From Girardinichthys multiradiatus (taxonomy: Eukaryota > Chordata > Actinopteri > Cyprinodontiformes > Goodeidae): DNA of 64,000 bases. The translations under genes were made by a program, and so were the position numbers. How positions within the stretch are numbered: the stretch's first letter is position 1; every line of letters starts with the position of its first letter. Below the pieces are notes generated by a model that ran no database searches, was not told the origin of the DNA, and was given only the letters and a program-made list of their open reading frames with translations. Location of the stretch: contig NC_061794.1 of assembly GCF_021462225.1 (NCBI RefSeq), forward strand, positions 15,269,784-15,333,783. Direction: 5' to 3'. Shown piece by piece: positions 11,425 through 24,235 of the stretch.

Positions 11425-12440
11425 GCAAGCATACTTATCCCCATTGAACTTTTTTTACATTTTGTCACATTACAACCACAAATTTAAATGCAGTTTGTTG
11501 GAATGTGTTGTGACAGACCAACACAAAGAAGTAGATTGAATAGAAAGAGTGTAAAAAGATTCATTTTCAAGTTTTGCTGCATATTCTGAACCGCATTTTG
11601 GTCAGGACTTTGACTAGAGGAAGCTGTAAAAGCTGTAAAAGCCATTATCAGAAGTTTAATGGTTAAGGGCATTTGTTAGGGTGATGCCTCAGGGAGAGTG
11701 GATGGTTGTTCCTAGGTAACCTAGTCACCTCTGAACCCGAGAAGGGTCTGGGGTCATTAAACACAGACTCTTTGAAGTGTTGAGATAACACTGTCATATT
11801 CTGGTATAAATACTGTGTGTAAATGTTGATCGGGGCTCTGTTTCACTGACTAACCTCAGTGACAGGGTCTTCAAACGCTGAATGCCTTTGAATAAAACTT
11901 ATAAAGACAAAGTCCGGATTTTCTCTTGTTATGAGTCAACTTCTACCCACTTTGATAAGAAAATTCCACAACACAGCTTTACTTCTGGGATTGTCCTGTA
12001 TTTAATGACTTTGTAAGAGTTTCTTTTAACAAGTGCTTTCTGCTGCATTGATGCAGTAATCTGGGCAAAAGGAGGTCCAACCAAGTATTAGAAGTGAACA
12101 TACTTTTCAGAAGACTGACATTTCTGATTAAAATATTTTTTTGTTAATTTTATGTAATATTCTAATTTTCTTAGACACTGATTTTGGGTATTCATTATAT
12201 GTCACTAATAACATTAAAAATTACAAGGCTTGAATTTAAATATGAGTTTCACTTTTTGAAATAAGACAACAATGAAGCTTTTCACAATATTCTAAAGTTT
12301 TTGAGATATACATGTAATGATGTGACTTCTGAAGAAGACTGGTTCCCTGGATTTGATTTGATTTAGGGTTAACAGCCAAAGCTTTTAGAGTTTTAATTGT
12401 AAAAAATAAATCAAAACCATTTATCTTTGAAAGAGTTCTA
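11425..12440 (-). mobile_element. Decayed Tc1 remnant with nested insertions
   Basis: The left terminal region (TTTTGTCACATTACAACCAC at about 11463, then GACAGACCAACACAAAG) and the segment TTTTGGTCAGGACTTTGACT near 11597 match a common fish Tc1 family in minus orientation. The same family's transposase C-terminal region and end seem to resume at about 12310-12440 (GTGACTTCTGAAGAAGACTGG). Between them lie an LTR-like piece (11674-11973) and a terminal-repeat fragment of another Tc1 family (about 12050-12310). No frame is left. The family match is from memory. Confidence 0.65.
11674..11973 (+). repeat. Possible small solo LTR
   Basis: A 300-bp segment that begins TGTTAGGGTG and ends CCACAACA, with a TATAAATA box at 11805-11812 and AATAAA at 11891-11896, in the order expected for U3-R-U5 in plus orientation. 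It interrupts an older Tc1 remnant. No clear target-site duplication is visible, so the ends are tentative. Confidence 0.5.
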
Positions 12441-12599
12441 AGCAAATAACAAAAAACCAATACATAAAAATAACAAGAAAGCACTGGTGAAGTTCATCAA
12501 AAGGTATCTAGCAGAATTTCAGACCTATGGGAGATGATGATGAATGTATCTAATCAGAAAATAACTGAGTGCTGAGTTATTTTAATGAAAACACCAAAC

Positions 12600-13250
12600 A
12601 CAAAGCATCTTCTCAACCAGGAAAATTATTCATCTAACACTGAAGAACCGTGGTGGCAGCATTATGGTGTGGCTATTTGGGAGTGTAGCAATACATTCAG
12701 TTTATGAGGTGAGACTGTGCATAATACTGGACTAAACAGAACAAGACAAGAGTGTAGCAATACTTCAGGGAAAACTCAGAAAATCACAGATTTTTTAAGG
12801 TGTCACTAATAGGCTTCAAAAGTGAGATTCGTCTCAATTTGACAAGAAATAGTGATACGTTTTAATATCATGCAAGAGAAGAAGTTGCAGCGATGTTTGT
12901 AGTTCTCCATAGAAGTTATTAAATCTGAAGAAATTAAAACAGAGATGCAGTATTCAGTATGTTAATAACCCTCATGAACATCCCAGAGGTTTATGAGAAA
13001 GCATATAAAAAAATGATATAGCCAAAGCCCACTTGAATAGAGCCCTTCAATATGAAGCAGTTCTGCTTTTATCAGTATCCAAAAATCCTAAAGCAAGATG
13101 TGCTAAATTTATAGAGGCATAACACTGGAGATTCGTAGCTGTAATTGCTGCTGAAGGAGTTCAACAAAGTATAGACTTTGTGGAGTGAATACTTAAGCAC
13201 AAATCAAGCTTTTAGTTATACAAGCAAAAATCAATCTTAAGTAACTGTTG
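12600..13250 (+). mobile_element. Decayed Tc1 transposase remnant
   Basis: Fragments such as GAAGAACCGTGGTGGCAGCATTATGGTGTGG (12643-12673, split by substitutions) and GCTGTAATTGCTGCTGAAGG near 13138 match the catalytic and C-terminal coding parts of fish Tc1 elements, in plus orientation. All frames are heavily disrupted. Confidence 0.6.
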
Positions 13251-13261
13251 TGACATAGCTA

Positions 13262-14370
13262 AACGGGAAAAATGAAAAGGACGTTCAAACTTCTCGGAGA
13301 AACCAGAAACAGTCCGTCGTACACAATTCCACTTGCAGCTAAAAATTTGTCACATTTCCACTTTAAAAAGATGAGACAGTTTTAAGCAACAATCTACAGC
13401 ATTCGTATCTTAGGGCATTTAAAAAGAGTTTAAATTACATGTGTAATTTGACCTTTAACATAAAACTTGTTTCTCGACTAAAAACACAAGACAAAATGAT
13501 CTATTACATAAAAATGCTAATTCCTGTAATGTATGATTTACACTTTCTCTTGTCGATGAGTTTAAATTTGTTCTTTTTAAATTAATATGTACACACATCT
13601 GACCGTTTTATGAATCCTAAGAAAAAGGATATTGTGGATTTTCATTCAGGCTATTTGATGCCAGCTGGTTCTAGATAATGCGTTTTCAGCTGGCAGATTG
13701 TCTGTAGCTCAAACTGGCTTTGTTTAAATCTGAATCCCCACACAAGGGGGGGGGGGGGGGGACTCAAAAAGCTACAAACCATGTGCTAAAGATCAGAAAC
13801 AACACTAGATAGCGGTGTGAGACATGCCAAGGATTCTTTACATTTCTGTCTTAGAAATAACAGTTTCAATAGTTTCAATATCTCTCTGTTTTGGTAGAGT
13901 TTACGGTATATTACTGCAACAAAATAATTTAATTTACAGCTGTTTTAAGCAATTTCATTAATATTTAAAATAAATTATCTTCTTTGCATGAAGTGTTTCT
14001 AGACTTCATGCAATTATTCTTCTGAACAAATAAAACGCATCTTATGAGCAATGAGGACTTCAATCTTTGACCCCTGAGTCTTTAGTTTTAAGGGACATTT
14101 GAGTCCTCTATTTTAATCCAACACAATAACCATTTAAACTATTGGATGCTGAAACACATTGATCTAGGTAACTATGTGCCCTGGTTGGCCAATGTTTTTA
14201 CAATACATCAACTAGCTTTATATTGTCGTGGCCCAGCACACACCCTAATGGTGTTGATACTCCTCAGCCACTGGTGCATATTTTTGATCTATCCGCCTTA
14301 TTTATTTGTACAACGTGCCCCATCAGACTTCAAACAGCTCTGTGGGACACAACAGAAACTGAGGCAAGCA
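13262..14370. other. Intron, unassigned
   Basis: AT-rich intronic DNA with a G run of about 15 at 13747-13761. I see no gene or recognisable repeat family. Confidence 0.45.
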
Positions 14371-15390
14371 AAAGCATTACAGTTTGTCACACTTAAATGT
14401 TTCAGATCATCAAACAAATTTTTGTTAATCACATAAAGTTAACCAAATTCAATACAAAATGCATACATCAATCCACTGGAGGGTCTCCAAGGGTGAACAG
14501 CCTGTCTATAGTCACGTCAAAGCATCTCAGTCAGATTTAAATCAAGACATTAATCTTCAAAATGTTTTTTTTTTGAGGAAATTCAGGGGAGGTCTTGCCG
14601 GTGTGCTGTGGATATGTGACTTGCTCCATAACCCACCTGTGCTTTAAGCTTAAAGACACAAACTGATGGCCAGACTACCTCCTCCGGTCCTGAGCAAATC
14701 AGTTCGCAACCATCACACTACCACCACCATGTTTAACTGTTATGTTTACACCAGTTGTGAGATGAAGAGCTCCCAGAAAGTTACACTCTACAAAATATTT
14801 TCCCAAATGTTTTGAAAATCATCAAGAAGCTTTTTTGGCAAATGCTAGAAGAGCCTTTGGGTTCAGTAGTGATTCTGGATCCAATATTTTCCAATTTTGT
14901 TTTATGATGTTGAATTATGAACACTAACATTATCTGTACTGCTTTAAAGATTGCTCTTTGTAACCTGGTTCAGGTGTCAATGTGCTCTTGAATTAATGTT
15001 GTAGGCTGTGAATGACTTTGTTTCTTATCTGTTATTGGATTTTCTTAGATTAGGGTGTCATGTTTTGCCATTTGAGATCTTTCAGTCTGCTTCATGTTGT
15101 CAGACAGGTTCTATTTAAGTAGTTTCTTGATTCTAGAGGTCAGGAAGTATTCAGGCCGGGTTGAGTCTGTTAAAAAAAAAAACTCAAGTTTCCAGAAAAA
15201 GTGGCTCATCATAGTTTATTTATTACTTAACATGGGGGATCATTACTTTTCCACACAGGGCCAGAATGATTTGAGTAGCTTTCTTAAAAAAACATGAAAT
15301 CATCATATGAAAACTGCTTTTTGTATTAACTTTGTTAATGAAATTTGTTTCATCAACTGAAACATTTAAGTGTTAAGAACAATATGACAG
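14371..15390 (-). mobile_element. Decayed Tc1-like element
   Basis: The left end TTTGTCACACTTAAATGTTTCAGATCATC (14385-14413) is answered by its inverted copy near 15355-15385 (CTGAAACATTTAAGTGTTAA). Inside, CCATCACACTACCACCACCATG (about 14708) and ATTTTCCCAAATGTTTTGAA with CATCAAGAAG (about 14797-14830) are minus-strand pieces of a Tc1 transposase. GTCAGACAGGTTCTATTTAAGT at about 15099 is the 5' untranslated part. The element is about 1 kb, with an internal deletion and no open frame. Confidence 0.75.
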
Positions 15391-17160
15391 GTCAAGATTA
15401 GAGGTTTAATTTTATGCTCCAGAATATAGAGGCTATATTGAAGACAAGAAGGCCACTGATGCAGAATGCTGTGGCTAATCTTTGAGTCCGTCCATGAGTC
15501 AGACATCTCAGAAACTTGCCGACTTGTTTAAAATCTTTGTATTTTTCACAGTCAGACAAGTTCCTCCAAGTCTGACCAACCCCATTCTAGAAATCATTTT
15601 GAAGTTAGATTGCGTCTGTCATGTTCTCTCTTTTTCAACACTTGTACAATTTGACATGTGCTTATAAATGTAGCTTTTAAATACAGAACTAAAATAAGTA
15701 AAGCTTGATTCAATTTTCCTCCAATTCTCGCCACATCTCGCTCTTAGTGCTGTTAGTTCTGACAACCAATTCCACTTCTGTGGTTGCTGTCAGTAATTGA
15801 CAAAAAAAAACAAACGTTTTTATACTTTCTTTGGCTTAGCAAAAAAAAAAAAACCTGATCTCAGAAAAAAAAAGTCCTGGAAGCAAAAGCAAATGACATT
15901 GCATCAAGGTGTGAAGGATACAAAATTAAATACTCAATAACAGAGGCCTTAGAGAAGAATTTCAATTATACTGATAATGTGCAGTATAAAATGGCAGGAT
16001 CAAGATCATGATCCCTGATCATCCAGTGAAGTAGAGCAGCACTAATTTGAGCCCTTTATATAAACTACTCTGAAAATATTACAGTATATAATAATGTAGG
16101 GCTGAAATTACAGAATTCCAGAGCTTATCAAAGTTTTTTTTAACTAAAGGGTCACAGATATGTTTAAAAAAAAAAAACAATTCAAATCAAGTTGTTTTAG
16201 ATATCTAAAGTACTTCAGAACACAAAGCTCCGGCCTCCAGATGGACTGGGCTTTACCCAGGTAGTCCACTGGCTACCAGTCAGGAAAAATTACCAAACAT
16301 AGAGGAGTATATGATATTCTATAAGTGTGTCTTTGTGAATTCTTCCTTATTTATTTACTTGTAATGGACACGTTCAAAACCTTTACATGGTTGAGAAAAG
16401 TGCAGTGGTGATGTGAAGACAGTTCAACAATAACTTGATTATGTCTCTTGAGATAAAAATAAAAAAAAGACAGAATAAAGCACGCCCTTATTACTGGCTA
16501 CAAATTCTTATATTGAAAATCACCAGCTCTACAAAGAACATTACAATCTTTTTTTATTGTAGCATTTTTTTTTTAGAAACATATATAGGCTAGCGTTTGT
16601 TTATTAGCTAGGCTTAGCCATGTTTATATAAAAAGTAACTTTTTTTGTGGTTCAACAAGTAAAAGAGCTAAGGACAAAGACATCAGATAGTAATATCTGA
16701 GGAAACAAGATGTGAATAAACAACTTGTTAAATCATAACTTTTTAGCCTCTTTCATCAGACAAAGAGGAAAAGGTTTAGAAGTCAAGCATCCGTCTATAG
16801 ATAAACAGGAGAATATAAATGGACAAAGAAATATTGACAGAGTTAGAGCGGAGTGTATCTTGGGAATGGAGACATATTGGTAGGTGGTGGGGGGGGGGGG
16901 TCATTTGTGTGGTCAAGATCACACTCTGTCAGAAGATGTAACATCTCTTCCATTTCATTAGCTGCTGCATGAATAGACTCCAGATCAATCAGATGTCGCT
17001 CAGCTGACTGAAGGAGAAGTGTTTGAGCATTAGACCACCTCAAAGCATCACGGAAGGTGCTTAAAGTTCCAGGAAATTATTGCACAATGGTAACAAGGAG
17101 AGACGAGACGGTGATCACCGTCTAAATAATATAGAGAATCTGAATATGATATATGCTTTA
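15391..17160. other. Intron, unassigned
   Basis: AT-rich sequence with many short A runs (for example 15839-15853 and 16167-16178) and a G run at 16890-16900. No gene, conserved exon or repeat family is recognised. Confidence 0.45.
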
Positions 17161-17167
17161 TCAGGGC

Positions 17168-17838
17168 TTTAGAATCAGAATCAGCTTTGTTGGCCAGGTT
17201 TGTGCACAAAAACAAGGAAATCGGCTTTGGTTCCACTTTGCTCTGAGAGGACTTTTCTTTTTTAGAAATATAAAAGGGGAAATAAATATATATATTTTTA
17301 ATAGGGGCTGAATTGGTGCAAATGTACATGGTGTCCATCAGGGCATCAGGACTGTTAAGTGTTCATCAGAGAAACAGCCTGGGGGAAAAACTGTCTCTGT
17401 GGCGGCAGGTTTTTGCAAATAGCGCTCTGTAGCACCGTCCCAAAAATGAAAGTCTAAACAGTTTGCACCCAGGATGTATGGGGTCTGCTGAGCTGTTAAC
17501 TGCCCCTTTCCTGGACCTAGACCTGTACAAGTCCTGGATGGAGGGATAGCCAGCCTAGATGATCCTCTCTATACACCTAATTGTTAATTGCAGTCTGGAC
17601 CCGATCTGTTTTGTGGATGAGCAGAACGACACAGTGATGGACGAACACAAGACAGACTGAATTATGGCAGAGTAGAAAAAGACCAGCAGCTTCTGTGGAA
17701 GGTTGTACTTCTTGTGTTGCTGCAGGAAGTACAGTCTCTGCTGGTCCTTCTTACCAACAGTGTCTATGTGTGAGGACCATCTCAGGTCCCGAGAAATGGT
17801 GGTTCCTAGGAACCGGAAGTGATCCGAAGTTGTTGTAA
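17168..17838 (-). pseudogene. 5'-truncated LINE fragment (RT C-terminus and tail)
   Basis: The minus-strand frame around 17555-17850 reads DHFRFLGTTISRDLRWSSHI, then TVGKKDQQRLYFLQQHKK and CSSTKQIGSRLQ. This matches the plus-strand LINE at 58860-59110 (DHFRFLGTTISEDLRWSSHI). The 3' tail, in minus sense, ends AAAGCTGATTCTGATTCT at 17168. It is a third, more diverged copy of the family also found at 9.4-11.2 and 57.8-59.25 kb. Confidence 0.85.
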
Positions 17839-17869
17839 CCATTGTTAGGGATTTCAAAAGGGTTTCACT

Positions 17870-18440
17870 TGATAAGAGGTAATAATAATTGAATAATTTA
17901 TTTGTATAGCCCTTTACAATAACCACTATGTTAACCAGAGTGCATTACAGTGAGTAACATAAAATAAAATAATGAAGTTGCGATAAAAAAAAAGACAAAA
18001 ACATAAGAAACAATAGAAAAATAGATTTAAAAAGTGTCACACTACTAGGTATTAAAAGCAATCTTAAATAGATATGTCTTAGATCTTGACTTGAAGAGGC
18101 CCAGGTCAGAGATAAGTCTTAATTTGGCTGGGAGTTTATTCCAAAATCTAGGAGCTGCTACAGAAAAGTAGTCCAGACGCTAAGTTATAAAAGTGTGGAC
18201 GACCTTTTCAAGGTCATTGCAATTTAAAAACTTTTTGGCTTTGGCTAGGAGCCATAAGTTAAAGAATCTCATCATAATCACATTGGTAATTTGTTTGGCA
18301 ATCTGAAATTTGAGTCAAAGAGACCATCAATATTTCTAACAGTAGAAGTGTAGCTTAAAGAAGAATGAAGGCCAGCTACTGTACTGTTCCCAAATACAAT
18401 ACATTCAGTTTTTTGTCATTTAAAATGTAAAACATTTTGA
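17870..18440 (-). mobile_element. LINE 3' fragment, L2-like
   Basis: GAATAATTTATTTGTATAGCCCTTTA at about 17888 resembles the inverted 3' end of L2-like fish LINEs. GGGAGTTTATTCCAAAATCTAGGAGC at about 18131 is the antisense of the polymerase C-terminus (residues like LWNKLP). It is degenerate, and the exact clade is not certain. Confidence 0.55.
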
Positions 18441-18565
18441 GCCAGCCACTGCTGTTAGGACAGGATGTTTCTGATGATAAGGTGACATGAGCAGACACTA
18501 TTTACATCCCTTGAACCCACCTGTCAACATGAAAACTCTCTTGTTTTGTAGACGTGAAACCTTAC

Positions 18566-18753
18566 CACTATTAACAGATCCGTCTCTGTTGATGGTGGCT
18601 AACACACAAGGAAGCGCCTCACTAGCGTTGTGCTGAACCTTATCGCTGGTCAGCAGCCTAAGTTGCTGTGAAGTGACAGGTGGAAAGCGATAAAACTGGA
18701 AGGTAACATAGATGTTGCGAGGCCAGTCGCTAGCGACACCTGCGGCTTGTATT
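18566..18753 (-). CDS. nphp4: NPHP4 coding exon (FQFYRFPP region)
   Basis: A 188-nt minus-strand exon. Its acceptor CTCTCTGCAG is at 18754-18763 and its donor G/gtaag at 18561-18565. It enters with one base completing an Arg codon and leaves in phase 1. The translation runs IQAAGVASDWPRNIYVTFQF, then YRFPPVTSQQLRLLTSDK, then EALPCVLATINRDGSVNSG. Human nephrocystin-4 has [20 protein letters not shown] and VPVSRDGTFDAG at this place. The WP...[10 protein letters not shown] core is the most diagnostic NPHP4 motif in the window. Confidence 0.96.
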
Positions 18754-18763
18754 CTGCAGAGAG

Positions 18764-20188
18764 AAAAAAAAAATATGTTACCTTTTTTTAAAAATATTGT
18801 AGTTATATACTAATATTCCTCATTTTATTAAAAAAACTATATTAAAAAGTAGTATATATGTAAGGAAATGATGCCACTAACAACCACTGGGATTAAGTTG
18901 CATTTAGATAATGCTTTATATAGGACAGTTCTAAGGAAGAAGCTCTAAATAAAAATCTTATTACAAAAACCTTTGATGCAACATGAGGAAATATTGTATA
19001 GAAACTGGTAAATAAATGGACCTTCATTGAAGTTCATACAAATGAAATCCTTCCTTTGTTTTGAAAGAGTCACATTTAGGAAAAAGAGGCCTTTGAGACC
19101 AAGAAAATCCCAGCAGTTTGTATTGCTTCTAACACAAACGCCTCCCTCTGAGTGCAATTTCACACGCAGTTACAAACATTCAATGTAACACTTCAACAAT
19201 GAGATTTACCCAAAATGACTCCCGCTGAACTTGCAAAAAGTGACTTTAAGCAGAGCATTATTGAAAAAGAATATATTCAGAACAAGCTCAAGTGGTTCTT
19301 TCCAACCTGAAAAAATAGACAAAGATTTACACTTTTGAGTTTTATTAATCATTTCAAAAAATAAAACATTCTGAATTCAAGCAAGCAGTTATGACATCAC
19401 AGTTTAAAATAGAAGTAAATCCAAAGACACCTTGTTGTGCATCCTGTGAACAGATGAGATTCATCATAAAACTTGAGACAGGAATAAATTACACCGTCTA
19501 GCCACAGCCTCCAAACTTGTCTCAGTGATCCCGCTGCACAGTAAAAACTAATGCTTGCCATACCTGTTTTTCATAATTATGTGGTAGCTAACCCACCCTC
19601 ATCCTACACGACAGAAAGCCACACAGATCTGCAATTCACTGTAAGCTGGAGTTTGTGGGTTCAAGTAGCACTTCAGACTGCTTTGAAAAAGAAGCTGAAG
19701 AATTAAATCAGGTTCCTTACCAGAGCCTGGTTAAATCTGTAATAGAAATCCATACTTTGTTGCATTGTCTTCAGGTTTTTATGTGAAAATATTTTAACTC
19801 ACCCAGAGACTTTTAACATTTACTGTTGTACTATAACAATATAAGAATCGAAGTTTTCCACCAGTGCCTGCAGTGAGGATGTGCTTAAATGCCTTTATGG
19901 GATCTAAGCATGAGTGCACACACAACAGCATTGAAATAGATTTTCTCTGAACTATATAATAAGTTTATACCAAATAACATCTCTCTCTAGGATTTACTGT
20001 ATCAAGCATCAACTTTTTTTTGCATTTGTCACACTTTTTATAGACACTTTGATTTGGGCCTACTGTACTGTAAAACTGTAGCAAGAAAGTTTGTTTTATC
20101 ACAGAGAATTAGCAGATATCCACGTTGGTTTTCTAGGAGCTAAAAACATTTTTCATAAACATATGACATTTTAAAGGCTACAGAAAAA
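18764..20188. other. Intron, unassigned
   Basis: AT-rich DNA in the 5.3-kb intron between the 24035 and 18753 exon edges. Nothing recognised. Confidence 0.45.
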
Positions 20189-20345
20189 CAGTGCCTTGAA
20201 AAAGTCTTCAACGTTTAGAACCATAAATGTCAATGAGTTTTATTGAGAGTTTATGTGATTTGACCAACAAAAAGAAGCACATCATGGTAAAGTGGAAAGA
20301 GAATGACATGCATTTTAACATGTTTTTATAAAAAAGAAATCTCAG
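20189..20345. repeat. Tc1 terminal repeat fragment
   Basis: CAGTGCCTTGAAAAAGTCTTC followed by GTTTTATTGAGAGTTTATGTGATTTGACCAAC (with differences) matches the outer terminal repeat of the Tc1 family also present at 22.3, 60.7 and 63.4 kb. No transposase part follows. Confidence 0.6.
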
Positions 20346-20379
20346 AAGTATGACAAACAGCCAAATTTGGCCCTTTTCC

Positions 20380-20830
20380 ACTAGTCCCTACTCAGCACAG
20401 TTCGGTAAGGCTCTGCTGACCTTTTACGTTTTTCCATTGGTAATGGCTACATTGAACCGTTACTATATTTAGTACCTGATTGGATGCGGATCCAACATGT
20501 GGAATCGTGCTTAAAAAGCAACATCAGAAGACTGTCCATCAATGACTGGTTAGAGGGCGGCGCCACTAGTCACATCACACGTATTATAACTACTTAATAT
20601 CTTCAACAGTTAAATGGTTGTACGCTGGGCTTATAGTTTATAAGACCACTATGGGATGCTAGCTACAGCCATAGACTGAGCAGCCGTCAAGGCTGTAGTG
20701 TTTGCGCCACTACAAATCACATCAAGTTACTTTTTTCGGACTGTGGGGCTGCCTTGCTATTGACGATCCTGTCCACATTTAGACGGTACTCAACTGTCAT
20801 GCAAAACAAACCAAACAGTGTGGTGTAAGC
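20380..20830. mobile_element. Possible non-autonomous DNA transposon
   Basis: CCCTTTTCCACTAGTCCCTACTCAGCACAG followed by CGTTTTTCCATTGGTAATGGC (positions 20390-20450) resembles a common fish MITE-like repeat built on a 'ccttttccac' theme. The ends are not clearly defined. The assignment is from memory. Confidence 0.4.
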
Positions 20831-21273
20831 TGACCTGAGAGAGACGAGTAGGTAATAATGGAGAAGGGTTCTTTGTAGAACCATTTCTCATTGCAATTAC
20901 ATGTTCATTTAGAACACATTTCCAACATCTTTGAATGACTAGAAACTGACATTTCTGCTCATTCTTCTGTAAATACGGACTAAATATTATAAACAAATAT
21001 TACTCATAGTTTTATTTTAAGAAAATTAGATTGAGCACAATATTTTCAGCTTCTAAACTCTTAAAATGCCTGGTATTAGTGTTATCTTTTCTTCCCATTC
21101 TCAGATTCAAGCTTCAATAATGTCAGTGCATAGCAACCTATCATTTAAGGGTGTACCACAGGCACTTTGGACAAAGTGATCTATCATCAAAGGTGAGATA
21201 TTTTATTGAGCTAAGTATGCAAAAATTTTCAGACTTCAAAGAGTCTGCAGAAACATGAAAGCACATTAAATTA

Positions 21274-21594
21274 TGGGTGCACAATATTAGAAAATTTTGC
21301 TATGGGAATATCAGTTGCAATATATGCCTATTCTCTTCTTTCCTCTCTATCTCATCTATACTCCCTACACACTGTGACCTTTAGCATCATCAGGGTTCAG
21401 TGTGATCATCTGCTTAAGTGAGACTCTGTCCAACTCGGTAAATATTACATTAGCATGAAAAACGTAAGTTCATAACACTTGAGATATATTATCCTACAAC
21501 AACTGTACTCCAAAAAGTCCTTTGCGATATGAATATTGCGAACACTGATTTTGGGGATGGCGATATAGTTGCGATATATTGTGCAGCCTTACAT
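21274..21594. mobile_element. hAT-like MITE
   Basis: The segment opens GGGTGCACAATATTAGAAAA and closes GCGATATATTGTGCAGCCTT, so the ends form an imperfect inverted repeat. The interior has the GCGATAT/ATATTGC motifs typical of fish hAT MITEs. It is about 320 bp and non-coding. A related fragment is near 6117-6172. Confidence 0.65.
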
Positions 21595-22347
21595 GAAATA
21601 TAAAATTTTGCCCAAAATCTAAATATTTGACTTTGGAATATGAGTCTGGTGTAATCTTACCATCTGTCAATGATACACATGTACATGCTGTCACTTACAA
21701 GTCCTGATTGTAATCGCTCCAAACAGAAACTGCATAAATCCAAAGGTATATAAATAAACAATGCCAATAGTTTCGCATATCAAGTCTCTAAACAGAAAAA
21801 AAGTTACAAAGTAGTGAGGTTAGTACAGTAAGAAGTCAAAGCAGCGCGCTGATGAGTCAATGACAACCAAGACAAATGAAAAAGACTGCTGATGGAACGA
21901 CACAAAGAGTGGAGGCTTTTGTTGACATCCCTCAGCAGCCCCCTGTCACTGTCAGCTCCAGTCAGATGGGTTGACTACTCCATAGGTCTTTCTGATGGGA
22001 CAATGACAGAGGTGCTATTCAGCCTGATTTGACAGGAAATATGTGCTTCTGTAATACAGAGTATACATGCCATGTATGGGTATGTAATTGACGTGTGCAT
22101 AGGATGACTGGCAGGACTTATGTGAACTAAAGTCTTTCTGAACAGACAGTGGGGGATAATCCTGAACCATCAAACAAAAGTCCATTTGTAAAAGTAATTC
22201 CTCAATGCACATACAAGGCCAGACGCTCAAGGCACAGAGAGAAGTGAGAAGCTGTCAAATTTGTACCTGCTCAGATTTTCTCACAATGCAGCAGATCTGA
22301 GACTACTACGCCCACAAATGCAGCAATATTGTGTAGGTTTTTACGCT

Positions 22348-23892
22348 CAGTGACTTGAAAAATAGTCACACACCTTGAACATTTTGCCACTTTACAACCA
22401 AAACCTTTAGCGTTTCTAATTAGGATGTGATATGTTATATTATGTGATAGACTGACACAAAGCAGTGCAGAGTTATCAAAGGGGAGTAAAAAGATGCATG
22501 GTTTTTACCTTATTGCTTTTCAAATAATAATCTAATAAGTGTGAAGGAAGGGAGTTGGTATTAACCCCACTTTACTCTGATACCCCTAGACTGCCTCCAG
22601 AAGTCATCTAATTGGTAAACAGACTCCACCTGTGAGTAGTTTGATCCCAGTATAAAGACAGATGTTCTGTAAAGGCTTCAGAGCTTCATTATAAAACAGT
22701 AAAAAGTTTTATAAACAATATCCCAGGTTTTGAAAATATCTCATGGAGCACTGTTCAGTGCATCATCCTAAAATTGAGTATGAGACAACCGAAGCTCCAT
22801 CAAGACATAGATGTTCATCTAACAGCAAGGGGGATTGTAATCACACCTACGAGGCCCAACTTTGGAGGAGCTGCTGAGTATATAACCGACACAAATAAAA
22901 AGCAGCAGCATACCTCCTGGCCGAGCCATGTATGTTCCCTCCTCCATGCCAAGCTAACATGCTTCTCGTCCTGCTCTTTCTTAACTGTGCATCTTCCAAC
23001 TCATCCAGTGCACCAGCAGAAGCACAAGGATGCCTTCAATTTCTCAAAATAAAACAGTTCTGACGATCTGATCGTAAAGAGTACCAAATTATAAACCATC
23101 ATTATTATCTTGTGGTTATTTGATACACTGCAGTGCCAAATGGTACACTGCAAAACTAAATAACCCATGGACTGGTACTGCCCAGTGGTAGCAAAACTTT
23201 CATATAAGGGGCACAGCAAACATGAGCTCTAGTCAGATGAGACCAAAACCATTGCTCTGGCCTATAAGCAAAACAGCAGAAACCAACACTGCTGATCACT
23301 CTAAGAAGACAACCCTCATGTTGAAACTTGCTGTAGGGATGCCTTTGTTCTGTGCTGACAGGAAAGATAGTCAGATTTTTTAGGAAGATGGATGGAGCTA
23401 AATCTAGGGAAATCATGGAAGATTGTTAGAGGCTGCAAAATACTTGAGACCGGGGCAAAGGTTACCCTTCCAGCAGGACAATGCCATGGAACAATACAGC
23501 GACAGCTCCTGTGACAGGGTTCAGATCAAAACAAATTCATGTGGGCCCGGCGCATGCTGTAGAAGTAGAGCGTGCGACCCAACAAAAAACATATTCATGT
23601 GTTAGAATAGACTCAAAGTCCAGCTGATGGAGACATACCCCAAACGGCTTGTAGCTATATCTGTAGCAAAAAGCAGCTCTACAAGTATTGATTTAAGGAA
23701 GGTGAATGCAAACAGACACATTTTTATTTGTAAAAAAAAAATGAAATTCATTTTCCTTCCACTTCACAATTATGTGCTACTTTGTGTTGGTCAATCACAT
23801 GAAATCCTGCTAAAATACATTGAAGTTTATTGAGGTTCTAATTTGGCAAAATGTGGAAATGTACAAGGGGTGTGAACATTTTTGCACTTTAT
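22348..23892 (+). mobile_element. Decayed full-length Tc1 element
   Basis: The left terminal region starts near CAGTGACTTGAAAAATAGTC, and the right ends near GGGGTGTGAACATTTTTGCAC. The transposase runs in plus orientation: CTCATGGAGCACTGTTCAGTGCATCATCC (22739-22767) is the DNA-binding part. AGTCAGATGAGACCAAAACC (23231-23250) is the first catalytic DE(T) region. CTTCCAGCAGGACAATGCCATG (about 23467) holds the second Asp region. Many indels and stops are present. It lies just upstream (minus sense 3' side) of the 24035-24226 exon's donor. Confidence 0.8.
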
Positions 23893-24034
23893 AACAATGC
23901 TCCACCTATCTTGATCTCTAAGCTAAATCTGTGGAGATCACACCGTTTATTATAATGTTCAGGACACAGGATGCTGCTGCTAAAACTTTGTATCATTACT
24001 GCTGCTGTATGTGTCACACCACCACAGGTCTTAC

Positions 24035-24226
24035 CTGGTAAATGCCAGAAACTGAAACACCAGCAGGTTTCCCTGCAAAAGGTCAGCTTCCTCCCGCTGA
24101 GGATCGAAGGGCAGGGGTTCAGTGGGATCTAGGACTTCTGCCACCTGCCCGCTGCAGTCCACAATTTCAGGATAGCCGGCAGAGAAAAGGTGTGCCAGTG
24201 AGCTCCTGGAGCTGACTGAGCAGGAG
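24035..24226 (-). CDS. nphp4: NPHP4 coding exon (YPEIVD / LVFQFLAF region)
   Basis: A 192-nt minus-strand exon. Its acceptor TTTCTCCAG is at 24227-24235 and its donor AG/gtaag at 24030-24036. It enters completing a Ser codon and leaves in phase 2. The translation has SSLAHLFSAGYPEIVDCSGQ, then VAEVLDPTEPLPFDPQREEA, then LLQGNLLVFQFLAFTR. The human protein has GFPEILDANKQPAE, TEPVTFNPQKEESDCLQ and EMVLQFLAFSR here. The first third is Ser-rich linker; the remainder leads into a C2-like domain. Confidence 0.96.
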
Positions 24227-24235
24227 CTGGAGAAA

